Below, piece after piece: positions 1-7,332 of a DNA stretch of 16,657 nt. The translations under genes were made by a program, and so were the position numbers. Position 1 is the first letter of the stretch, and each line of letters starts with the position of its first letter. Source of the stretch: DATGIQ01 sp035295665. Lineage in GTDB: Bacteria; Planctomycetota; Planctomycetia; Gemmatales; Gemmataceae. The stretch spans positions 1 through 16,657 of the forward strand of contig DATGIQ010000696.1 of NCBI GenBank assembly GCA_035295665.1, given 5' to 3'. The notes under the pieces were generated by a model that searched no databases, was not told the origin of the DNA, and saw only the letters and a program-made list of their open reading frames with translations.

Positions 1-1104
1 CTCAACGGCGGCGGTGGCAGCAACACCCTGTCCTCAGCCAGCCCCGGCAGTTGGATCATTAACGCTACCGATGCGGGCCAGCTGGGCAGCATTCACTTTA
101 CGGCCATGCAGAATCTGACCGAAGGCGCAAAGCCAGGGTTCGGCCGTTTCAACTTCGTCGGGACTGGCAACCTCACGGGCTCCATAAACGGCGGGGCCAA
201 CGCAACGCTGGACTACTCAGCCAACGGCGGTGATCCGATCGCGGTCAATTTGGCAACGGGAAAAGCATCGCGGATCGGCGGCACGTTTAGCGGGATTGCG
301 GCACTCTTTGGCAGCACGGCCACGACCAACACGCTGACCGCGGCCAACACATTCAACAACTGGTCCGTCTGGGGCAATTCCGGTACGATCAACGGCGTCA
401 ACGGCTTCTTCTTTACAGGCATCGCAAACCTGGTGGGTGGAACGGGCGTTGATATCTTCCAGCTGTCTCCCGGAACGACGGTGTCCAGCATCAACGGCGG
501 CGGCGCACCGGCGGGGCAGGGGGATTGGCTCGATTACTCCGCGGTTTCGACGGCGGTCACCGTCAACCTGGCGACCGGCTCGGCCACCGGCGTCAACGGA
601 GGCGCGGCCGGTTCGGTCACCAACATCCAGAACGTGCACGGCGGCAGCGGCAGCAACACCTTGACGGGCAATGCCCAGGGCAACATCCTGATCGGCGGCC
701 ACGGGACGATCAGCGGCGGCGCCGGCCGAAGCCTGCTGATCGGCGATTCCGGCAGCAACACGATTACGGGGGGTTCCGGCAATGTGGCGACCGGCGGAGA
801 TATCCTGATCGGCGGTTCGACGGTGTACGACACGGACACCAACGCCAATCTCACCGCCCTGATGGCGATCTTCGCCGAGTGGCAATCGGCCGATAGCTAC
901 GCCACACGCTTCAGCAAGATCAACACGGGAGCGATCCCCGGCGGGTACAAGCTGAACTATGGCACGACGGTATTTGGCGGGAGCAGCACCTTGACCGGGG
1001 CGACAGGCGGTTCGGCCCCGGCCGTGGATTGGTTCTTCGCCGGATCTTTTGACAAGATCGTCCCCTCCGGTTATGAGCTTGGCGAACACGTCAATAACAC
1101 GTGA
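1..1104 (+). CDS. RTX-like Gly/Asn-rich surface protein, 3' end only
   Basis: The reading frame is open from the first base of the window, so this is the last 367 residues of a larger protein; the first ATG (106) is internal. It has imperfect Gly-Asn-rich repeats related to haemolysin-type (RTX) nonapeptides, for example GGTGVDIF, GGSGSNTLTG and GGSGNVATGGDILIGG. Two longer modules begin with DYS (residues about 71 and 178 of the visible part) and continue as VNLATG followed by a Gly-rich turn. The last 100 residues leave the repeat pattern, starting at DILIGGSTVYDTD and passing through a DWFFA motif. I recall this ending from large planctomycete extracellular proteins. Most likely it is a secreted or surface-attached, possibly calcium-binding protein. 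Few repeats keep the Asp residues that bind calcium, so calcium binding is uncertain. Signal peptide and N-terminal domains lie outside the window. Confidence 0.8.
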   Translation, partial: LNGGGGSNTLSSASPGSWIINATDAGQLGSIHFTAMQNLTEGAKPGFGRFNFVGTGNLTGSINGGANATLDYSANGGDPIAVNLATGKASRIGGTFSGIAALFGSTATTNTLTAANTFNNWSVWGNSGTINGVNGFFFTGIANLVGGTGVDIFQLSPGTTVSSINGGGAPAGQGDWLDYSAVSTAVTVNLATGSATGVNGGAAGSVTNIQNVHGGSGSNTLTGNAQGNILIGGHGTISGGAGRSLLIGDSGSNTITGGSGNVATGGDILIGGSTVYDTDTNANLTALMAIFAEWQSADSYATRFSKINTGAIPGGYKLNYGTTVFGGSSTLTGATGGSAPAVDWFFAGSFDKIVPSGYELGEHVNNT

Positions 1105-1179
1105 TGCCCCTCGGGGGGTCGAAGATCGGTACACGGTACTCAGTACCGGGTGGTCCGGCCCCGTATGATCCCGCACACT

Positions 1180-1221
1180 AGCCCCGGCTGTAGGGAGGGA
1201 CGCTCCCAGCCAGCCGGGGCT
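1180..1221 (+). terminator. Hairpin downstream of the RTX-like gene
   Basis: AGCCCCGGCTG (1180-1190) is exactly complementary to CAGCCGGGGCT (1211-1221), and inside it GGGAG (1193-1197) pairs with CTCCC (1203-1207). The stem lies 75 nt after the stop codon. There is no clear T-run after it, so this could be a terminator or another RNA-level signal. A smaller perfect stem, CGGTAC/GTACCG (1134-1148), precedes it. Confidence 0.5.
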
Positions 1222-1295
1222 CATCCATTTCTCGGGCCACTCTTCCCGATGAGTCATTGATCCTTTCGCGCCCGTGCATTTAGAATCAATGCTTG

Positions 1296-1811
1296 ATGAG
1301 CGAGGTCACGCAAATCCTGCAAGCCATGGCCGCGGGCGATCCCCATGCCGCCAGCCAGCTCTTGCCGCTGGTTTACGATGAGCTGCGCAAGTTGGCCGCT
1401 CAGAAACTGGCACAGGAGCGGCCGGGGCAAACGCTCCAGCCCGCCGCTCTGGTCCATGAAGCCTACCTGCGCCTTGTGGGTCCGGCCGAGGCGTCACGCT
1501 GGAAACATCACGGCCATTTTTTCGCGGCGGTGGCGGAAGCGATGCGCCACATTTTGGTGGATAACGCCCGGCGCAAGCGGCGCCTCAAGCATGGCGGCGG
1601 CCGGCAGCGCGTGCCGTTGGACGATGCCGTCACGGCGCCGCCGGCCTCCCCCGATGAGCTGCTCGCCCTGGATGAGGCGCTGACGCGGTTGGCGGCCTGG
1701 GTGGGGCCAACGAGTTCGGCAACCAGGCTGCTGCGGCCATGGCGGGAACCGCTAGGGGTGGCGGTGGGGGCGCCGTCGGCAACCAGCCTGGCGGCAGCGG
1801 GACGGCGCTGA
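1296..1811 (+). pseudogene. Planctomycete ECF sigma factor, cut off before region 4
   Basis: The first 134 residues match the planctomycete ECF sigma family (Sigma70_ECF/TIGR02999-like): MSEVTQILQAMAAGDP, LLPLVYDELRKLA, LVHEAYLRLVG, HGHFFAAVAEAMRHILVDNARRKRRLKHGGG, and LALDEALTRLAA. This covers region 2, which binds core polymerase and the -10 element. In the family the next segment is region 4, the helix-turn-helix for the -35 element. Here, from base 1698, the frame becomes low-complexity (WVGPTSSATRLL...) and stops at 1809-1811. The lost part is replaced by DNA that codes for a Gly-rich surface protein in another frame. A TTG at 1293 is also possible as a start, but the ATG at 1296 fits the family. 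No Shine-Dalgarno sequence is visible. Without region 4 it is probably non-functional as a sigma factor. Confidence 0.75.
1676..1740 (+). other. Chimeric junction between ECF sigma gene and surface-protein gene
   Basis: Up to about 1697 frame 3 encodes family-typical ECF sequence (DEALTRLAA). From about 1691-1700 frame 2 encodes typical Gly/Asn-rich surface sequence (GGLGGANEFGNQAAAAMAG), open since a stop at 1673-1675. The two coding patterns meet within about ten bases, around GGCGGCCTGGG. Neither gene has its missing half nearby. The structure fits a deletion or recombination between GC-rich short repeats, or an assembly join. Confidence 0.65.
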
Positions 1812-3901
1812 GCAGCGGCGGCTTCGGAGGTGGCGGAGGCGGGAGCGATGGCGCCGTCGGCGGCGATGGCGGCTTCGGCGGCGGCGCGGGCGCCACCGGC
1901 ACAACCGGCAGCACGCCAAGCGGCGGCGGCGGAGGGGCCGGACTGGGGGCAGCCATCTTCAATAATGGCGGCAACGTCACCATCGCCAACTGCACCTTCA
2001 CCGCCAACCTTGCCCTGGGCGGCAATGGTGGCACTGGCGCCGTCGCTGGAGCAGCCGGCCAGGGTCTCGGTGGAGCCGTCTTCAGCCGCAATGGCACGCT
2101 CACCATCCTCGAGAGTACGCTGAGCAGCAACACCGCGGCCGATGGCGCCCGCGACGTCTACGTCCTCAGCGACGGTGCCGGCAATACGGCCACCGCCACG
2201 CTAGAGAACTGCATCCTCGGCCAGCACGATAACACGGGAAGCGACTTCGTGGCCAACACGAATGCACAAGGAAATATGCCCAATCTCACCGGCAGCAGCC
2301 ACGATCTGGTGCGCAACAACCCCGCCAGCGGCGGCCTGCCCGCGGCGGCCGTGGCCAGCAGCGCCGACCCGCTCCTGACCGCTTTGGCCAACAACGGCGG
2401 GCCCACCATGACGATGGCCCTCATGACCGGCAGCCCAGCTGTGCATGCCGGTGTGGCGCTTCCGAGCGTACCCCTCGATCAACGCGGCCTACTACGCACC
2501 GCACCAGCGGACCTCGGCGCCTTCGACCTCTTTGCGGTCGACCTCACCCAGTCCGTCATCACCGTTTCGGCTTCCTCTATCAGCTACGGCGCGACGGCCA
2601 TCGTGACGCTGCAGACCAAGGACAGCCTCGGCCACAACCTGACCAGCGGTGGGCTGACCGTCACCTTCGGCCTGGGCACGGGAACCAGCGGCGGCAGCTT
2701 CAGCACGGTCAGCGACAACCACGATGGCACCTACACGGCGACCTTCCTGGCGACCACCGTCGGCACGCCGCGCACCCTCACGGCCACCATCAGCGGCTCG
2801 GCCGTCACGAGCATGGCGCCCACGGTCACCGTCACGCCGCTGCCGCTGACGATCACGGCCGTGCCGAACCCCAAGACTTACGATGGCACCACAAGCGCCG
2901 CCGCCATCCCGACCGTCACCGGCCTCGTGCTCGGCGACATAGTGATCGGACTCGCGGAGTCCTATGCCACCAGCAGCGCAGGGACGGGCAAGACGCTCTT
3001 CGTGTCCAGCTTTACGCTCCAGACCGTCAATTCCGGCAGCAACTATCAGGTGATGTTGGTTCCCAACACCGCCAGCGTCATCCTGCCGCTCCAGCTGACG
3101 ATCACCGCGCTGAGCACCTCGAATCAAGGGAATAACATGTTCGCGGTGAACGGGTCGAACACGTACGCCACGGCAAAGAGCTACACCGTCAGCGAAGTGA
3201 TCCAGTACACGACGGGTTCCATCAATCCAGCCAACCCGAGTAGCACAGCCATGGTCACGAGCTTGGGCATCATGGCACAGCAACCCCAAGTCGGCGGCGT
3301 CAGTTTTTGGAAGGGTGTCAACGGCCAAGCACTCATCAATAGCTTTAACGGCGGCGCCTTGGCCACGATGCTCTCGAGTTGGTTGGCGACCAGTTTCCCG
3401 AATCTATACGGTGCCAACGCCGGCAGCCATAACCTCACCGGCATGACCAACGCCCAAGTGGCCGTCTTCGATCAGCAGATCTTTAACGCCCGGTTCTCGC
3501 TTGATTCCGAAGTGCTGGCCACGGCCCTGAATGTTTACGCCACTACGCTCTCACTGGGCGGCACGGCCGGACAGGCGGCTGGCTTCACGGTCAGCGCGAA
3601 CGGTTTGGGGGCCTACGCCTGGAATGTCGGCGCGAGCGGGGCGGCGTTCGGCGTGATGAATAACACCACGTTGAATGTTTACCAACTCTTGTTGGCCGCG
3701 AACAATGCGGCGGTCGGTGGCGTCCTTTGGAACAACCAGCTGGACCAGCGCGCGCAAGCCCCCCCCCGTGTTCACCAGCCTCAACGAAATGGGCTCCGTG
3801 CACTAATAGGCGCTCCGGCTGAAGGAGTCCGTTCTTGTTTGGCGGCGGTTCGCAGAACCGCGTCGGGATGTGCCCCACGCGGTTCTCTGAACCGCCGCTA
3901 A
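1739..3901 (+). CDS. Choice-of-anchor Q / Ig-like surface protein, 5'-truncated and frameshifted at its end
   Basis: Numbering from the ATG at 1739, which is probably internal. Residues 1-75 are almost pure Gly/Ala/Ser. Residues 76-265 are a parallel beta-helix with the choice-of-anchor Q pattern (NNGGNVTIANCTF, LTILESTLSSN, ALANNGGPTMTMAL, SPAVHAG, DQRGLLR, DLGAFD). Residues 270-365 are an invasin/filamin-like Ig repeat (NHDGTYTATF). Residues 368-455 are a YDG/MBG-like repeat (KTYDGTT). Residues 465-690 are a helical-looking C-terminal region that I link with planctomycete surface proteins but cannot name. There is no signal peptide, and the sequence runs backwards into the truncated sigma gene without a credible start, so the 5' end is missing. 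A run of nine C at 3759-3767 shifts the frame; with eight C the protein would end ...VFTSLNEMGSVH at tandem stops TAA TAG (3804-3809). The residues after about 674 here are therefore probably not native. Confidence 0.7.
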   Translation: MAGTARGGGGGAVGNQPGGSGTALSSGGFGGGGGGSDGAVGGDGGFGGGAGATGTTGSTPSGGGGGAGLGAAIFNNGGNVTIANCTFTANLALGGNGGTGAVAGAAGQGLGGAVFSRNGTLTILESTLSSNTAADGARDVYVLSDGAGNTATATLENCILGQHDNTGSDFVANTNAQGNMPNLTGSSHDLVRNNPASGGLPAAAVASSADPLLTALANNGGPTMTMALMTGSPAVHAGVALPSVPLDQRGLLRTAPADLGAFDLFAVDLTQSVITVSASSISYGATAIVTLQTKDSLGHNLTSGGLTVTFGLGTGTSGGSFSTVSDNHDGTYTATFLATTVGTPRTLTATISGSAVTSMAPTVTVTPLPLTITAVPNPKTYDGTTSAAAIPTVTGLVLGDIVIGLAESYATSSAGTGKTLFVSSFTLQTVNSGSNYQVMLVPNTASVILPLQLTITALSTSNQGNNMFAVNGSNTYATAKSYTVSEVIQYTTGSINPANPSSTAMVTSLGIMAQQPQVGGVSFWKGVNGQALINSFNGGALATMLSSWLATSFPNLYGANAGSHNLTGMTNAQVAVFDQQIFNARFSLDSEVLATALNVYATTLSLGGTAGQAAGFTVSANGLGAYAWNVGASGAAFGVMNNTTLNVYQLLLAANNAAVGGVLWNNQLDQRAQAPPRVHQPQRNGLRALIGAPAEGVRSCLAAVRRTASGCAPRGSLNRR
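3759..3767 (+). repeat. Homopolymer run of nine C at a probable frameshift
   Basis: Nine consecutive C lie in the last codons of the surface-protein gene. Loss of one C restores a plausible C-terminus that ends at two adjacent in-frame stops (3804-3809). As written, translation runs on through the downstream hairpin to 3901. This may be a sequencing or assembly indel, a real mutation, or a slippage tract. Confidence 0.7.
3842..3898. terminator. Bidirectional hairpin between convergent genes
   Basis: The 21-nt arms 3842-3862 and 3878-3898 are complementary with two mismatches, around a 15-nt loop. Each arm itself contains a GGTTC/GAACC mini-palindrome, so a cruciform is also possible. It lies between the plus-strand surface-protein gene and the minus-strand ECF sigma gene, where a shared terminator is expected. 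If the surface gene really stops at 3806, the hairpin lies 36 nt downstream of it. Confidence 0.65.
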
Positions 3902-4000
3902 CCCGACACAGCCAACCAGAGTATGAATGAGAACCACGAACCACAAGGTGCCTGGAACTCTACAATCCTGGAGCGAAGCGAACAACTGCCACTTTGTTCG

Positions 4001-4600
4001 CTACTGGAGTTCCTGTTCCCAGGTTCGGCGGATCAACTGTAGCCAACGCTTCACGGTCCGCGGCACCACGCCCATCTGCTCGGCGATTTCCGCAACGGTA
4101 TACCCTTCCATCTTGGCCACGGCAACCCGCTGCAAGTCGGCATCTTCAAGAAGCCCCAGCAGACGCCGGCATTCCTCAGCCACCTGCACGGCAAATTCGG
4201 GGCTCGGCTCCGGACTCACGATCTCGGCCAGGGGAAGTTCTTCCGAGCGGCCTTGCAAGCCAGCTTCATCCAGCACTCTTCCACCGCCTCGTTTTTGGCG
4301 GCGCTCGAAATTGGCCAGGTCGCTGGCCTTGCGGTCGGTGAGGACCATGAGCAATTGCCAGAGATCGTGCCGGTCATCGAGCTGAGGAAAGCGGCCCTCT
4401 TCCGCCGCACGACAGAAGCTGCCGAAGGCACTCAACGCAACGTCTTCCTCGTCCGCGGCCCGGCGGGGTACCCCGGCCAGCTTCTGGCGTGCCCGCGCCA
4501 CCAGCCGCCGGAAATAATTCTCCCACAGAGGCTGGGTGGCCGCCCGCTCGCCGGCTTTGAGTTCCTGGATCCAATATGTGACCGAACCAGGGGAAGACAT
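4001..4600 (-). CDS. ECF-type RNA polymerase sigma factor
   Basis: A complete 199-residue ECF sigma factor. Region 2 spans about residues 20-97, with LVARARQKL, EEDVALSAFGSFCRA and LWQLLMVLTDRKASDLANFERRQKRGGG. Region 4 spans about 130-193, with a helix-turn-helix in YTVAEIAEQMGVVPRTVKRWL. It directs polymerase to an unknown regulon. I chose the ATG at 4600 because GGAGG (4609-4613) sits 8 nt upstream and the residues added by an earlier start (to 4738) are Arg/Pro-rich and unlike the family. No anti-sigma gene is adjacent. A remnant resembling a Ser/Thr kinase lies just upstream, and planctomycete ECF genes often neighbour such kinases. This gene differs clearly from the truncated sigma gene at 1296, so the two are not a recent duplication. 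Confidence 0.85.
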   Translation of the reverse strand: MSSPGSVTYWIQELKAGERAATQPLWENYFRRLVARARQKLAGVPRRAADEEDVALSAFGSFCRAAEEGRFPQLDDRHDLWQLLMVLTDRKASDLANFERRQKRGGGRVLDEAGLQGRSEELPLAEIVSPEPSPEFAVQVAEECRRLLGLLEDADLQRVAVAKMEGYTVAEIAEQMGVVPRTVKRWLQLIRRTWEQELQ

Positions 4601-4676
4601 CCTTCGTTCCTCCGGCGCCCTCGGTTCCGTTCGTTCACGAGCGCCATTGTACCGCTTCGGGAAATCGGAGTCTGGA

Positions 4677-4824
4677 TCACCGGCTGGCTGCTGGTTCCTT
4701 CGCCGCCAATTCGGACAGCAACTTCTGAAAATCCGCACGGGGCCGCAGGCGTGCCCACCATGTTCTGAGCCCGCAGTTGTTCATACCGCAACAGCAAAGC
4801 GTCTAAGCGGGTCTGCTCGGTCAT
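4677..4824 (-). pseudogene. Remnant of a kinase-like protein: start and end joined, middle missing
   Basis: From ATG 4824 the minus strand encodes MTEQTRLDALLLRYEQLRAQ, which resembles the start of planctomycete Ser/Thr kinases and related WD40/TPR proteins (LDxLLLRYEELRxxG). About 25 nt later, in another frame, it encodes RLRPRADFQKLLSELAAKEP, ending at TGA 4677-4679. That resembles the end of the same families (LRxRxDFQKLLAELEAK). The catalytic or repeat core, normally hundreds of residues, is absent, and the two parts are out of frame by one base near 4755. It could instead be an unrelated short gene of about 48 residues with a one-base indel. The resemblance is from memory of the families and rests on short segments. 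Confidence 0.5.
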
Positions 4825-4890
4825 GGCGTTCTCGGTCAGTGCGCAGTCCACGGTTGATTTCTGATGTTGAGGTTTGTGCAAAAGGAACCG

Positions 4891-6294
4891 TTAAAACAAC
4901 GGCAATGGCTTTCCATCCGTCACGGGAAGAGGACGTCCCTGGAAATCCACCAACTGGGCGTCCAGGGGGATGCCCAAGGCCTGAAGAATGGTGGCGTGCA
5001 GATCGTTGGGACCGCAGCCCAGCTCGCGGGGAAAGGCGCCGATCTTGTCGGAACTGCCGTAGATCTGGCCCCCGCGAATGCCGCCGCCGGCGAAGGCTAC
5101 CGAATACACGTGCGGATAATGATCCCGACCAGCATGGCCACTCAGGCGCGGCGTACGGCCAAATTCCGTCAGCCAGACGATCAGCGTTTGCTCCAGCAGT
5201 CCTCGATCGGCCAGATCATTCAAAAGGGCCACGCTGCCTCGTTCCAGGGGCGGCAACAGATCGTTCTTGAGGCGCTGGAAGTTGTTGCTGTGCGTGTCCC
5301 AATGATCGCCCACGGAGCCGTTCAGATCGCCCGCGGCACAGATGACATGCACGAGCGGCACGCCGGCTTCGACAAGGCGTCGGGCCAGCAGCATGCTCTT
5401 GCCGCAGAGATGCTCGCCATAGGCATCGTGGACTGGCGGTGGCTCGCGGCTCAGATCGAAGGCGGCCTGGACACGCGGCTGGAGAAGCATGTCGGCTGCC
5501 ATATGGCGGAAGTGGTCGAACGTCTTGCCGCTGGTTCCGGCGTCGATGGACTGTTCCATATGCTGCAAAAGCGTTTGCCGTTGACGCAGGCGCGGGCCAT
5601 CGACGCCGTCGGCTAGCTTCAGGACCGGAGTGCCGAGATCGCGGGAGATGCCGCCATAGGGTTTGCCATGCTCGGGCCGGAGGATGACGGGATCATAGCG
5701 GCTGCCCAGCCAGCCCGCGTGGTCTCCCGCTTGCAGGGTATTGTTGTCGACCAGTGGATACGGAATCTGCACTGCGCCCGGCAATCCCGCGGGCGGTCGC
5801 CGCAATTTGGCGACCACCGCGCCCAGGCAAGGCCAGTCCTGCCGGGAGCGCGGTTGGTTGACGGCCAGTTCCGGCGCCAGCGGGGGATGGCCGGTGACAT
5901 TCCAGTACATCGCCTTGCCATGAGCAGTGCAGTGATGGTGCACCGAACGGACAATGGCCAGCCGCTGTGTCTGCTGGGCCAACAGCGGCATGTATTCCCC
6001 GATGCGGATGCCCGGCGTGGCCGTGGCAATGGCGCGATAGTCGCCGCGGATTTCACGCGGGGCGTTGGGCTTGGGATCCCAGGTTTCCAGATGGCTCATG
6101 CCGCCCCAGCAGTACAGGACAATACACGACTTGGCTGGGCCAGGCACCTGTGCCGACTGCGAACGGGCTTGCGCCTGCTGACGCAGTCCAAGAAACGCCG
6201 GCAGAGATAAGCCGAACATTCCCCAGCCAACGCCCAGAAACGCACGACGGCTCCGTGTGGCCAAATGCGAGCAGGCAGGTTGCCTTCGGGTCAT
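4891..6294 (-). CDS. DUF1501 family protein, Tat-exported
   Basis: The 467-residue length is normal for DUF1501 proteins, which are related to the alkaline phosphatase/sulfatase fold and are abundant in planctomycetes. Residues 14-43 form a twin-arginine signal (SRRAFLGVGWG, then a hydrophobic stretch to AQA), so the protein is exported folded. Family motifs follow: CIVLYCWGGMSHLETWDPKP (57-76), RSVHHHCTAHGKAMYWNVTG, HLNWD-like WDTHSNNF, and WLTEFGRTPRLSGHAGRDHYP. DUF1501 genes normally pair with a DUF1549/DUF1553 cytochrome-like gene; none is present in this window, so this is a solitary copy. A weak AAAGGG lies about 8 nt before the ATG at 6294. It is divergent from the Cys-rich gene. The substrate is unknown; roles in polysaccharide or sulfate-ester metabolism have been proposed for the family without proof here. 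Confidence 0.88.
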   Translation of the reverse strand: MTRRQPACSHLATRSRRAFLGVGWGMFGLSLPAFLGLRQQAQARSQSAQVPGPAKSCIVLYCWGGMSHLETWDPKPNAPREIRGDYRAIATATPGIRIGEYMPLLAQQTQRLAIVRSVHHHCTAHGKAMYWNVTGHPPLAPELAVNQPRSRQDWPCLGAVVAKLRRPPAGLPGAVQIPYPLVDNNTLQAGDHAGWLGSRYDPVILRPEHGKPYGGISRDLGTPVLKLADGVDGPRLRQRQTLLQHMEQSIDAGTSGKTFDHFRHMAADMLLQPRVQAAFDLSREPPPVHDAYGEHLCGKSMLLARRLVEAGVPLVHVICAAGDLNGSVGDHWDTHSNNFQRLKNDLLPPLERGSVALLNDLADRGLLEQTLIVWLTEFGRTPRLSGHAGRDHYPHVYSVAFAGGGIRGGQIYGSSDKIGAFPRELGCGPNDLHATILQALGIPLDAQLVDFQGRPLPVTDGKPLPLF

Positions 6295-6398
6295 CGGACA
6301 ACCCTTTCATTGCAGGTGAGAAACCGGCAGCGGCTTCGATCATAGCGCGGAGCAGAGGAACGTGTCAAGGATGCTTGGCCGGCATCTCCCTGGTCTTT

Positions 6399-6419
6399 GC
6401 CGATCGGCGTTCTTATAAT
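6399..6419 (+). promoter_or_regulatory. Promoter for the Cys-rich/pilin/anchor-M unit, with palindrome
   Basis: TATAAT at 6414-6419 is a perfect -10 hexamer 43 nt before the ATG at 6463, giving a leader of roughly 35-40 nt. No good -35 element is found at 16-18 bp spacing. The perfect palindrome GCCGATCGGC (6399-6408) sits just upstream, where an operator or activator site could lie. The box also argues for the ATG at 6463 rather than the TTG at 6397, which lies upstream of it. Confidence 0.45.
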
Positions 6420-6462
6420 TGTTCCTCAGTTGAATCCGCTTGAGGAAGCCGGCGTACCATCC

Positions 6463-7146
6463 ATGCTCTGGCCTGCACGGAACCACCCCTGGAAGCTTCG
6501 CGCACACCGGCTTTGTGCCGTCCTGGCCTTGCTTTCCTACCTGGCCACCATTAGCGGTTTGCCATTCCCTACGGGCCAGGGGAAAGACCGAAGTAAGCCA
6601 TTCCCGTGTCAGGACCACCCGTGCGGTTGCCACACGGCGGAGGAGTGCTGGCGGCATTGCTGCTGTTTCACCCCTGAAGAGAAATGGATCTGGGCCCAAG
6701 CCCATCACGTTGAACCGCCATCCTATGCCGAAGTGGCGCGGCCCAAAGGTTGGCAGACCGTTCGCCTACGGGACCAGGCCGAATGCGGAGGAACAGCGTG
6801 CCGCAACTGTTCCGTGTCTCCAGAAAAGCCGGCGGCCGGGACGGCAGCGAGTTGTTGTGCATCTCGATCGTTTTTTGCTTCTTGCACGCACACACCAACC
6901 CGCTGCTGCGACAAGCAGCAACCACCCACGAAAGACGGCCTACGCTGGACGCATGGCATAAGCCTGTTGCGTTGCCAGGGCCTCAGCACCTTGTGGGTAA
7001 GTGCCGGTGCTGTGCTGACGCCGCCTCCGGGACCAACCTGGAACGCTCCGACGAATCTCTCCGGCATTATCTGCGAGCGTGACGCTTCACCAGTTACCAT
7101 TTCCCACACCCCGCTCCCACCGCCTCCCCGATTCGTTGCCATCTGA
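6463..7146 (+). CDS. Cys-rich exported protein, planctomycete type
   Basis: A 227-residue protein from the ATG at 6463. Residues 13-36 (RAHRLCAVLALLSYLATISG) form a signal peptide or membrane anchor. Residues 49-78 have the densest motif: CQDHPCGC, then ECWRHCCC, then FTPEEKWIWAQAH. Eighteen Cys occur in all, including CC pairs at 131-132 and 148-149. The C-terminal third holds a hydrophobic LLRCQGLSTLWVSAGAVLTPPP segment. I recognise the CQDHxCGC...CWxxCCCFTPxE pattern from uncharacterised planctomycete proteins but know no function. The Cys/His content and the export signal suggest metal binding or a disulfide-rich extracytoplasmic protein; that is inference. It opens a unit with the DUF1559 and anchor-M genes. 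An alternative TTG start at 6397 lies before the -10 box and is unlikely. Confidence 0.72.
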   Translation: MLWPARNHPWKLRAHRLCAVLALLSYLATISGLPFPTGQGKDRSKPFPCQDHPCGCHTAEECWRHCCCFTPEEKWIWAQAHHVEPPSYAEVARPKGWQTVRLRDQAECGGTACRNCSVSPEKPAAGTAASCCASRSFFASCTHTPTRCCDKQQPPTKDGLRWTHGISLLRCQGLSTLWVSAGAVLTPPPGPTWNAPTNLSGIICERDASPVTISHTPLPPPPRFVAI

Positions 7147-7184
7147 GGTTCCCGCGACCCAGCACAGATTCTGCCCCTGAGGAC

Positions 7185-7236
7185 GCTCCGGAAGCGAAGC
7201 TCCGTCCCCTGGCGCGCCAGCGCCCGTCGCCGGAGC
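7185..7236 (+). other. Inverted repeat between the Cys-rich gene and the DUF1559 gene
   Basis: GCTCCGG (7185-7191) and CCGGAGC (7230-7236) are complementary and enclose a 12-bp perfect palindrome, CTGGCGCGCCAG (7209-7220). It lies in the 186-nt gap between the two genes. It could attenuate or process the transcript between them; no T-run follows. Nothing else was recognised in this gap. Confidence 0.3.
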
Positions 7237-7332
7237 ATGCGCCCGCGGTCAAACCCGGGGCCTCGCACCATCCAGGCTTCCGACAGTGCGTGGTGGATCT
7301 ACCCTGTTCCTTCTTTTGGAAAGGAACTCGTC

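Noticed and set aside
217..1257. Long minus-strand open frame (346 codons) opposite the RTX-like gene
   Set aside because: It is Arg/Ala/Gly-rich with no family motifs and mirrors the opposite strand of a clearly coding, repeat-bearing gene; GC-rich DNA makes such shadows common.
1293..1811. Calling the first ECF gene an intact sigma factor
   Set aside because: The frame is long enough, but the last 38 residues are an out-of-frame reading of surface-protein DNA and region 4 is missing.
2492..3328. Minus-strand open frame of 278 codons inside the surface-protein gene
   Set aside because: Composition is dominated by Arg, Gly and Asp as expected from antisense of Ala/Thr/Val codons, with no motif; the plus strand has recognisable domains.
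6340..6708. Minus-strand open frame of 122 codons near the DUF1501 start
   Set aside because: It overlaps the Cys-rich gene and its promoter and shows no motif; the plus-strand protein has an export signal and a recognisable Cys pattern.
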